A stretch of 5,244 nt of DNA from Oscillospiraceae bacterium. Its GTDB lineage: Bacteria; Bacillota; Clostridia; Oscillospirales; Ruminococcaceae. A model generated the notes under the pieces. The model did not search any database and was not told the origin of the DNA. It saw only the letters and a program-made list of their open reading frames with translations. Of this stretch, positions 1 to 5,244 are shown in pieces. Within the stretch, counting starts at the first letter, position 1. Each line of letters opens with the position of its first letter. Position numbers and translations under genes: made by a program. The stretch covers positions 1 to 5,244 of the forward strand of contig JAEDMB010000129.1 of assembly GCA_016303235.1 (NCBI GenBank), written 5' to 3'.

Positions 1-2381
1 GTAAAATCTGCATATTTGACCTTAGACCATTCAGACTGTCTTTCAAGGACTTCAACTTCTGCACCATCGGGAATAAGAGTAACTTTGTCAAATTCCTTTC
101 CTGCACCTGAACGCATATTAAGACCGCCTCCGGCTTTAACAGTTGCCGTGTCTGATTCAGATGAAATATTTTCCTGTGGAACTTCCGGAGTTTTTTCAAC
201 TGTTTCTCCGTTGAAAATCTTAAGTATTTCGTCATATGTATAGGAAACATTTTCGCTCTTGAAATACTTCTGATTATCTTCGGATTTTTTGTCATATTCT
301 TCTTTGGAAATACCTTCATCGTTTAATTTGTATATAGAAGTTTTATCATTTTCGTCATAAATCAGAGTTTCAGCGGGTTCAGAAAATCCGTTTGAAATCT
401 TGTAAATTGTTTCTATAAAATAAGATGAACTTGCATAAACGCTTGTAAGGAACATTCCGCTTTTTTCCATATAACCTTGAAAATAGTTGTCTTTTTCTGA
501 ACCAGATTCTGAAATAATCATGGCTTTTCCATTAAAATATGTATATAGCTGACTGCAACGATAACTGGGGTTAAAAATATAAAGTTCAGGAATATCATCA
601 CCATCAATATACATTAACTTATAAGACAGTTCATCTTTTGAAAAGTCGGCTGAGAAGTGATTTGAAAAATTATCTATTGCGTAAATATAAGCTTCCTGCC
701 ATTCTTTTTTAATATCTTCTGTGTTTTCAATTATATTAAGATTGTTCAAACTGTCATTGTGACGAATATTATAGCTGTTCATTTCGGGGAAAATTGCATT
801 GGCTGAAATTTCAGAAATTTTCTTTTTAGCCTCATCACCGTTAAATGTATCTCCGCTGTTAGTATCTATATAATTATAGCTGTCTGAATAATGTTGACAA
901 ACATAGATTAAGCCATTATCATAAAAACTGATTTCATCTCCGTCAGTTTCGGCATTGATAATTGTAAGGTCTGATTTGATAACAGAAACAGAAGAAACAG
1001 TTTCACTCTCCTGACCGATAATTACAAGCTCTTTCTTGCTGTCCTGATTTATATCAGCAATAAAATAATATGTCTCTTCACAGGAATTTACAAAGCTGTC
1101 CCATATATTACGGTAGTAATACGGATATTTGAAAATATCAGTGTAAAGCTCTGTTTCATTCGCAAAGGATTCTGTAAATACAGCATCATCTCCGAGAATT
1201 GTTTCAAGGTCTGAATCAAGAATATATCTGTTTGCAGAATAATATCCGTCATAATCCTTGATAGCCTCAAGCCTTAATATTTCTTTCATTTCGGACTGAT
1301 TTTTTGAAACAAAACTTGCTGAAAATCCTGTATTGCTTTCTGAACCTATATAAGGCTGAATATATTCAATATCAAGACCAAATTCGTTAAGCATTGCTGA
1401 AAATGCCGATGTAAGAGATGAATACATACCGCCTGTAACCTTATAATTGCCCTCAAGATGAGCCTGCATTAAGGTGAACATATTATATTTATTCTGAGAT
1501 GTTGTAATGTTATTTACATCTTCGGCTAACTCCTCCGCCCTCTTTTTATATGACTCATCAGAATCGGGGGAAACTGTACATTCTGAAAATGTTGCCGAAT
1601 CTCTGATAGACGGCGGAAGTGTCTTGGCATATAATAATCCCTCTTTTGTCGGGTCGGCTCTGTAAAAGTCTTTTTCTATATCAAATGCACCTATTGAATA
1701 TGGAATGATTTTATTGTCCTCTACCCCGAAAACATTGAAAGTCTTTATATACGAAGATGTATCAATACCATCTCTTTCAAGGTTTTCATAAGTAAGCAGA
1801 CTGCCGAAATAAAGCTTGTTCTGATATTCTGATGTAACAATCTGCATACTCATATTTTTAGTGAAATATATGGAATTATCTGTCAAATCAGTGCCTGTGT
1901 CGGAAATAATATCCATATCAAGAATTTCAGTAAGATATTTGCTGTCAGTTAATTTAAGGCTGTCTCCCTCAGGTTTAAGCAAATCAATGCGAATGTCTTC
2001 ACCGTTGTTATTGTTTCTGTCAAATGTAAATACAACAAGCTCGTCTGTACCGTCCCCGTCAAAATCGAACTTTACCGCACCTGCAAGACCGTTCGGACTG
2101 TTTTTGACAGCTCCTGCCTCAATTATTCTGAAATCCTTTCTAAGATTGCAGAATTTCTGCTCAATAAGATAATTATAGTAAACCTTATCGGTCTTGGAAA
2201 GATTATCTGATGAAAGAGAAAGCTTTTTATCCTCCGGTGTTTTTGCGGAAACGCTTTGGCTGACAGCATTATTTTCAGAATCGGAACTGCTTTGTGATTC
2301 TGATGAATCACAACCGTATAATACCCCATTTAAAGAAAATATAACAGTTAAGGCAGTTGCCAGTAACCTTTTATTTTTCAT
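1..2381 (-). CDS. Large surface lipoprotein with Asp-rich calcium-loop-like motifs and C-terminal SH3b domain (3' end cut by window)
   Basis: The frame is open from ATG at 2381 to the window edge, giving 793 complete codons and no stop. The N-terminus is a lipoprotein signal: basic MKNKR, a hydrophobic core, then lipobox L21-Y22-G23-C24, so Cys24 should be lipidated and the protein held on the outer membrane face. Tyr at -2 is unusual but tolerable. A Ser-rich spacer follows. Three loops of the form D-x-(D/N)-x-D-x-x-x-E-L appear near residues 106-115 (DFDGDGTDEL), 443-452 (DINQDSKKEL) and 593-600 (DGDDIPEL), resembling FG-GAP/EF-hand-like calcium loops. From about 746 comes an SH3b domain (LNMRSGAGKEF, then VEVLERQSEWSKVKY); its last strand lies beyond the window. 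SH3b domains often bind peptidoglycan or peptides. The 600-residue middle is not recognised. GAGGTGA at 2391-2385 is the ribosome binding site and overlaps the upstream stop. It is probably co-transcribed with the LRR gene. I see no catalytic motif; its specific function is unknown. Confidence 0.9.
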   Translation of the reverse strand, partial: MKNKRLLATALTVIFSLNGVLYGCDSSESQSSSDSENNAVSQSVSAKTPEDKKLSLSSDNLSKTDKVYYNYLIEQKFCNLRKDFRIIEAGAVKNSPNGLAGAVKFDFDGDGTDELVVFTFDRNNNNGEDIRIDLLKPEGDSLKLTDSKYLTEILDMDIISDTGTDLTDNSIYFTKNMSMQIVTSEYQNKLYFGSLLTYENLERDGIDTSSYIKTFNVFGVEDNKIIPYSIGAFDIEKDFYRADPTKEGLLYAKTLPPSIRDSATFSECTVSPDSDESYKKRAEELAEDVNNITTSQNKYNMFTLMQAHLEGNYKVTGGMYSSLTSAFSAMLNEFGLDIEYIQPYIGSESNTGFSASFVSKNQSEMKEILRLEAIKDYDGYYSANRYILDSDLETILGDDAVFTESFANETELYTDIFKYPYYYRNIWDSFVNSCEETYYFIADINQDSKKELVIIGQESETVSSVSVIKSDLTIINAETDGDEISFYDNGLIYVCQHYSDSYNYIDTNSGDTFNGDEAKKKISEISANAIFPEMNSYNIRHNDSLNNLNIIENTEDIKKEWQEAYIYAIDNFSNHFSADFSKDELSYKLMYIDGDDIPELYIFNPSYRCSQLYTYFNGKAMIISESGSEKDNYFQGYMEKSGMFLTSVYASSSYFIETIYKISNGFSEPAETLIYDENDKTSIYKLNDEGISKEEYDKKSEDNQKYFKSENVSYTYDEILKIFNGETVEKTPEVPQENISSESDTATVKAGGGLNMRSGAGKEFDKVTLIPDGAEVEVLERQSEWSKVKYADF

Positions 2382-2389
2382 ATCTCACC

Positions 2390-3832
2390 TCAGTCACTTT
2401 GTAATTCTAAATATTCTTCAAGGCTCTGCGTTCCTCCTGCAGACATATAAGCGTAGTATGCAAGAATACATGATGAATCTGATGCATTTATAAAACCGTC
2501 CCTGTTGACATCGCCTAAAGAATATGTATTGCCCGAAACGGTAGTTGTAGTTGTTTCAACAGCAGGAATATCAGAAACAGTCGTTGTTGCTGTTGCAAGT
2601 TCTTCTTCTATATCAATGAAAGTTCTGCTGTAAGTATCAGCATATTCCTGTACGGGAGAATCCTTATAGCCGACAATAACAGCATCTTTATAGATAGTTT
2701 CCGGATTGCTGTATATATTGCAGTCTGCATTTTTGATAATGATTTTCTTAAGTCTTGTGCAGTTCTTGAATGTATTGGAACTAATCTTGGCAACGCCTTC
2801 TGGAACTGTTACTTTTGTAAGGTTAGTGCAGTCTGAAAAAGCACCGCTTTCGATAGAAGTAACGCTTTCGGGAATAGCATATTCAGTATTGCCGTTAGCT
2901 TTGGGGTATCTTATAAGAGATGTTTTATTTTTATTCATAAGAACGCCATTATCACTGCTGTATGATGAATTATCATTTGAAACGTTGATTTCTGTAAGAC
3001 TTTCCAAATCAAGTTTAAGGTTTCCAAGCTCAGTAAGATTTGCACCGATTGTAATTTTTGAAAGATTTGTACAGCCTGTGAAAGCTCTTTCATCAATGCT
3101 TGCAATTGAATCGGGGAACTTGATGTTTTTCAAGCTTGTACAGTTTTCAAAAAATCCGAACTTAGAACCATAACTGCTAAGAACTGATGTGTCTGAACGT
3201 GATTCATCATAAAGCTTTGTCATTGTGTTTGAAAGTGTGACATACTGCAGATTTGTACAGCCTGCAAGACAGCCACCGCCCATATCAGTAACTCTGTCGG
3301 GGATAGTAATCGATGACAGAGTTGTACAGCCTGCAAATGCTGCCTTTCCGATAGTCATATCTTCACCTGTTTCGGGAATATCAACACTGGGAAGTTTTGA
3401 ACCGCCTGCAAAAGCATAATCGCCAATCTCAACAACTGAACTTGGAATCTCGACAAACTCAAGATTATAACAATTAACAAAAGTGTATTCAAGGATTGTT
3501 GTTACTGTATTTGGGATTTTAATATTTTTAAGGTTTGGGTTATATGGACGTGCAATACCATAAATATTGCCTTCTTCTCCAATAACTTTTACAGGTAATC
3601 CTTCGATAGTAGAGGGAAATTCAATATTTCCATATAAATAATCCTTAACTTTAGTTATCTGAACATAATCAGCAAATTTTTCATACTCAAGCTGACTTTC
3701 TGAAAGAACTGTTGTACTTGCACTTGCTGTAATTTCAGCGTCTCCCGAGATGTTTTTGTTGTAATAAGGCAAGCCTGCACCTGTTACTGCGACTGCAATT
3801 GCACACGCAAGAAATCTTTTTTTAATATTCAT
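2390..3832 (-). CDS. Secreted BspA-type leucine-rich repeat protein with dockerin-like C-terminus
   Basis: 480 residues. The N-terminus has a basic start (MNIKKR) and a hydrophobic segment (about 7-20), consistent with Sec export; the cleavage site is unclear, possibly after TASA (residue 38). Residues about 72-390 are LRR_5/BspA-type repeats, seen as recurring units such as AFAGCTTLSSITIPDRV (165-181) and AFSDCTNLTKVTVPEGV (331-347), with an island near 285-310 (SSDNGVLMNKNKTSLIRYP) typical of the family. A Thr-rich linker (about 410-437) leads to a dockerin-like loop, GDVNRDGFINASD (440-452), with calcium ligands D441, N443, D445 and D452. Only one loop is present; classical type I dockerins have two. 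LRR_5 proteins are known as surface adhesins or scaffolds, and dockerins bind cohesins. Attachment to a cohesin-bearing partner is inferred. The start is fixed by GGAGG at 3844-3840, 7 bases from ATG, and a promoter lies upstream. It shares an operon with the lipoprotein that follows 8 bases later. Confidence 0.93.
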   Translation of the reverse strand: MNIKKRFLACAIAVAVTGAGLPYYNKNISGDAEITASASTTVLSESQLEYEKFADYVQITKVKDYLYGNIEFPSTIEGLPVKVIGEEGNIYGIARPYNPNLKNIKIPNTVTTILEYTFVNCYNLEFVEIPSSVVEIGDYAFAGGSKLPSVDIPETGEDMTIGKAAFAGCTTLSSITIPDRVTDMGGGCLAGCTNLQYVTLSNTMTKLYDESRSDTSVLSSYGSKFGFFENCTSLKNIKFPDSIASIDERAFTGCTNLSKITIGANLTELGNLKLDLESLTEINVSNDNSSYSSDNGVLMNKNKTSLIRYPKANGNTEYAIPESVTSIESGAFSDCTNLTKVTVPEGVAKISSNTFKNCTRLKKIIIKNADCNIYSNPETIYKDAVIVGYKDSPVQEYADTYSRTFIDIEEELATATTTVSDIPAVETTTTTVSGNTYSLGDVNRDGFINASDSSCILAYYAYMSAGGTQSLEEYLELQSD

Positions 3833-3862
3833 AAATATACCTCCAAATTGAACACTAAAAAT

Positions 3863-3885
3863 TAATACTCATTATAAAAGTATTA
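3863..3885. repeat. Short inverted repeat over the -10 and start site of the LRR operon
   Basis: TAATACT (3863-3869) and AGTATTA (3879-3885) are perfect 7-base inverted arms around a 9-base spacer. The position overlaps the TATAAT and the predicted transcription start, as an operator would. The arms are AT-rich and short, so this could be chance. Confidence 0.25.
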
Positions 3886-3911
3886 TAATTTAAAAGAGAT
3901 ATAAAAGTCAA
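3882..3911 (-). promoter_or_regulatory. Promoter of the LRR-dockerin/lipoprotein operon
   Basis: On the minus strand TTGACT (3911-3906) and a perfect TATAAT (3887-3882) are 18 bases apart, one more than ideal. Transcription should start near 3875, giving a leader of about 43 bases to ATG at 3832 with GGAGG at 3844-3840. The surrounding 150 bases are very AT-rich. A short inverted repeat (3863-3885) overlaps the -10 and the start site. Confidence 0.65.
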
Positions 3912-3990
3912 TGATTTTTATAACTCACAATTAAAAAATCGTATTTTTTTACAAATCTCAATATATAAAAACCTGTATTTATATACAAAA

Positions 3991-4314
3991 TCAATTATTG
4001 ACTGATTTTTCTAAAAGCTCCCCAATATCAGCGAATTTCTCAAAAGAGTTGCTGTTATATAATGAAATCAGATACCCCGAAATCATACCTATAAGTACAT
4101 CAGGAGATAAATATCTGAAAACTGAAAGTGCAGGCTGATTTATGGTTACAGCTTTTTTGATGATACCTCGTTTTTCAAGATAAAAATCAGTAAATTTTTT
4201 ACCGTCTCCCGAAACCTTAACGCTAAAATCTCCGCCGATACTGTAGCTGAAATCATCATATGTACGGAAATACATCAGTTTAACAGTCTTTCCTGATACA
4301 GAATTTTTTTTCAA
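3991..4314 (-). CDS. Small protein of unknown function, probable TTG start
   Basis: I do not recognise this protein. The open frame reaches back to another TTG at 4353, but that codon sits inside an inverted repeat and has no ribosome binding site. The TTG at 4314 has GAGGAG (4329-4324) 9 bases upstream, so I prefer a 107-residue product beginning MKKNSVSGKTVKLMYF. The protein is mixed alpha/beta in appearance: a strand-like basic N-terminal half (YSIGGDFSVKVSGDGKKF, then FYLEKRGIIKKAVTI), then a hydrophobic stretch (LSPDVLIGMISGYLISLY) that could be an amphipathic helix rather than a clear membrane span, and an acidic tail (FADIGELLEKSVNN). There is no signal peptide, metal-binding cluster or DNA-binding motif that I can see. 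It lies downstream of fic but has its own likely promoter. It lacks the (S/T)xxxE(G/N) motif expected of a Fic antitoxin, so that role is not supported. Confidence 0.7.
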   Translation of the reverse strand: MKKNSVSGKTVKLMYFRTYDDFSYSIGGDFSVKVSGDGKKFTDFYLEKRGIIKKAVTINQPALSVFRYLSPDVLIGMISGYLISLYNSNSFEKFADIGELLEKSVNN

Positions 4315-4323
4315 TGTAATACA

Positions 4324-4329
4324 CTCCTC
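4324..4329 (-). promoter_or_regulatory. Ribosome binding site that decides the TTG start at 4314
   Basis: GAGGAG on the minus strand lies 9 bases before TTG at 4314-4312. No comparable site precedes the alternative TTG at 4353 or the first in-frame ATG near 4275. This is why the shorter 107-residue product is preferred. Confidence 0.6.
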
Positions 4330-4338
4330 AAATAGAAA

Positions 4339-4364
4339 AAGTTGCCAGTTCAAACTGACAACTT
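4339..4364. repeat. 26-base near-perfect inverted repeat: operator or intrinsic terminator
   Basis: Twelve-base arms, AAGTTGCCAGTT (4339-4350) and AACTGACAACTT (4353-4364), pair completely except for one G-T wobble around a 2-base spacer. On the minus strand the second arm runs directly into a T-rich tail (TTTTTCTATTT), the form of an intrinsic terminator, which could end fic transcription about 140 bases after its stop. The repeat also sits over the predicted start site of the next promoter, where repressor operators usually lie. On the plus strand the tail is TTAATTAT, a weaker terminator. Both readings remain open. Confidence 0.7.
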
Positions 4365-4365
4365 A

Positions 4366-4395
4366 ATTATACACCAAAATATTCTGAAATGTTAA
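4366..4395 (-). promoter_or_regulatory. Probable promoter of the small unknown gene
   Basis: On the minus strand TTAACA (4395-4390) and TATAAT (4371-4366) are 18 bases apart. The predicted start near 4359 falls inside the inverted repeat at 4339-4364. This promoter would drive the unknown gene starting at 4314. The -35 differs from TTGACA at one base, and its upstream edge touches another inverted repeat (4396-4420). Confidence 0.55.
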
Positions 4396-4420
4396 GGATA
4401 ATAATTCAGTATTATAATCC
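4396..4420. repeat. 25-base imperfect inverted repeat flush with a -35 box
   Basis: GGATAATAAT (4396-4405) and ATTATAATCC (4411-4420) are inverted with one mismatch around TCAGT. The repeat ends exactly where the TTAACA -35 begins, a usual place for an activator or regulator site. It is AT-rich, so chance is possible; the GG/CC ends make it somewhat better than background. Confidence 0.4.
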
Positions 4421-4502
4421 CTATATTTTTTCTCAAGCTTTTTTTATCATTCAGGATTTTCTATAGAAAGCTATTTCATAAATGTTTCTTGTTTCATACT
4501 TT

Positions 4503-5129
4503 TCAGTATATTTCTTTTTGTTCCTTTATCTCGCTTGCCTTGTAAACTGAATACCCCTCATAATAGTAACTTGTATCAATACCTTTCATATAAATCTCAC
4601 GGTCATTTATCTTGTCTGTCAAAGCATTTTTAAGCAGATACTTGATTTCAATATCTTTTATCGGACTACGCTCCATTGCAAGCAGATAATCTTCCTTGTC
4701 AACCTTGCTCCAGTTTATAACCATTTTCAGTTCTTTCTTTAATATGTGGTCAAGCCATATTCTCATACTTCTGCCGTTACCCTCTCTGAATGGGTGTGCT
4801 ATATTCATTTCAACGTATTTTTCTATTATCTCATCAAATGTGGACTGTGGCATTTTTTCTATATTCTCAATAGATACCCCAAGATACATAACTGGTGCAA
4901 ATCTGAAATTACCCTTTGCAATATTAACTTTACGAATCAGACCTGCAAACTCGTATACATCACTGAACAGATACTCGTGTATTACAGATAAAGTCTTAAA
5001 ACTGCCTGCCGTAAGATTATCAAGTATACCTCTTTCAAATAAATCAACTGCCTTTGCCTTGCTTATTCTCTCCTCAACCCTTGCAAGTTCTGCTGAATCC
5101 TCTATACCTAATTTGTTTTCCAATGCCAT
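4503..5129 (-). CDS. fic: Class III Fic-domain protein AMP-transferase (AMPylator) with C-terminal autoinhibitory motif
   Basis: 208 residues, close to the roughly 190-200 of single-domain class III Fic proteins. The catalytic motif is complete: HPFREGNGRSMR at 112-123, with H112 as general base, E116 for Mg binding, and N118, R120 and R123 for ATP phosphates. The flap, which docks the target, is around KGNFRFAP (72-79). Near the C-terminus S187-Y-Y-Y-E191-G192 matches the (S/T)xxxE(G/N) inhibitory motif; the Glu is known to block productive ATP binding in this family. Enzymes of this class (NmFic, EfFic) move AMP from ATP to Tyr or other hydroxyl side chains; NmFic modifies GyrB and ParE and also its own inhibitory-helix Tyr. 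By analogy Y188 is a candidate self-modification site, and gyrase/topoisomerase IV are candidate targets (inference). GAGGTG at 5140-5135 lies 5 bases before ATG, with a strong promoter upstream. No antitoxin gene is visible beside it, as expected when the inhibitor is built in. Confidence 0.93.
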   Translation of the reverse strand: MALENKLGIEDSAELARVEERISKAKAVDLFERGILDNLTAGSFKTLSVIHEYLFSDVYEFAGLIRKVNIAKGNFRFAPVMYLGVSIENIEKMPQSTFDEIIEKYVEMNIAHPFREGNGRSMRIWLDHILKKELKMVINWSKVDKEDYLLAMERSPIKDIEIKYLLKNALTDKINDREIYMKGIDTSYYYEGYSVYKASEIKEQKEIY

Positions 5130-5164
5130 ACTTACACCTCACTGTAATTTCTTGATTTATAACT

Positions 5165-5193
5165 ATTATACGATGTATCAATAATAAAGTCAA
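5165..5193 (-). promoter_or_regulatory. Sigma-A-type promoter of fic
   Basis: Reading the minus strand, TTGACT (5193-5188) and a perfect TATAAT (5170-5165) are separated by 17 bases, the ideal spacing. Transcription should start near 5158, leaving a leader of about 30 bases before ATG at 5129, with the ribosome binding site GAGGTG inside it. This is the best promoter match in the window. It suggests that fic is transcribed on its own at the housekeeping level unless a repressor acts here. Confidence 0.75.
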
Positions 5194-5244
5194 CTGAAAT
5201 GCAAAATCAATAATCTCCTGTCTTATGATACCCCTCTGTCAATA

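Noticed and set aside
2706..3173. Plus-strand open frame of 155 codons opposite the LRR gene
   Set aside because: It is antisense to a clearly coding repeat protein and its composition mirrors that gene; no ribosome binding site or known motif.
3803..3832. Lipobox-like L-A-C at residues 8-10 of the LRR protein
   Set aside because: It is too close to the N-terminus to follow a hydrophobic core; an ordinary secretion signal is more likely.
3933..3949. A-run/T-run inverted repeat AAAAAAT-CGT-ATTTTTT
   Set aside because: It is a pure A-T stem in a very AT-rich gap; such pairs are expected by chance and would melt easily.
3974..3987. Hairpin TGTAT-N4-ATACA followed on the minus strand by GGTTTTTATAT, a possible terminator after the small unknown gene
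   Set aside because: The stem is only 5 pairs, mostly A-T, and two G residues separate it from the T-run. It is too weak to call.
4458..4469. Perfect 12-base palindrome TTTCTATAGAAA in the gap after fic
   Set aside because: No loop and no T-run in a terminator position, and it lies away from any promoter element; probably chance in AT-rich DNA.
4475..4499. Short ATG frame of 8 codons (MKQETFMK) just after the fic stop
   Set aside because: No ribosome binding site and far too short; looks like chance.
4696..5184. Plus-strand open frame of 162 codons opposite fic
   Set aside because: It is a shadow of fic, which has a full catalytic motif on the other strand; the translation is low-complexity hydrophobic.
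5207..5244. Possible C-terminal tail of an upstream minus-strand gene (about 11 codons ending TGDY then stop)
   Set aside because: Only 38 bases are visible and there is no recognisable motif. Several frames have short open stretches here, so no gene can be supported.

Overview
The window suggests a low-GC Gram-positive gut or rumen bacterium, most likely a Ruminococcus-type member of the Oscillospiraceae. The evidence is strong AGGAGG/GAGGTGA-type ribosome binding sites, TTGACN/TATAAT promoters, AT-rich intergenic DNA, a BspA-type leucine-rich repeat protein ending in a dockerin-like calcium loop, and a lipobox protein with a bacterial SH3 domain. The genus is inferred from protein style only. 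All four supported genes lie on the minus strand, so they are transcribed from high to low coordinates. No plus-strand gene is supported.

Layout in transcription order. (1) 5129-4503 is a Fic-domain enzyme with a complete catalytic motif and a C-terminal self-inhibition motif (class III, like Neisseria NmFic and Enterococcus EfFic). It has its own near-consensus promoter. (2) 4314-3991 is a 107-residue protein I do not recognise, probably starting at TTG. Its control region is unusual: a promoter lies between two inverted repeats, one touching the -35 and one covering the predicted transcription start. The second repeat could also be the fic terminator. (3) 3832-2390 is a secreted leucine-rich repeat protein with a Thr-rich linker and a single-loop dockerin-like tail, again with its own promoter. 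(4) 2381 to the window edge is a large lipoprotein with three Asp-rich calcium-loop-like motifs and a C-terminal SH3b domain, cut off by position 1.

Genes 3 and 4 are separated by only 8 bases, and the ribosome binding site of gene 4 overlaps the stop codon of gene 3. They are therefore almost certainly an operon, perhaps translationally coupled. Both products are predicted to be exported: one may attach through its dockerin-like tail, the other through a lipid anchor and SH3b. A role at the cell surface or in the cell wall fits, but no ligand or substrate can be named. The Fic gene and the small gene appear to be separate transcription units.

No stretch over 300 bases lacks a gene. The gaps are 115 to about 190 bases and hold the promoters and repeats listed. 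I see no RNA gene, insertion sequence, CRISPR array or attachment site. No wholly new system is demonstrated. The best leads are the self-contained class III Fic enzyme, the doubly palindromic promoter of the orphan gene, and the coupled LRR-dockerin/lipoprotein pair.
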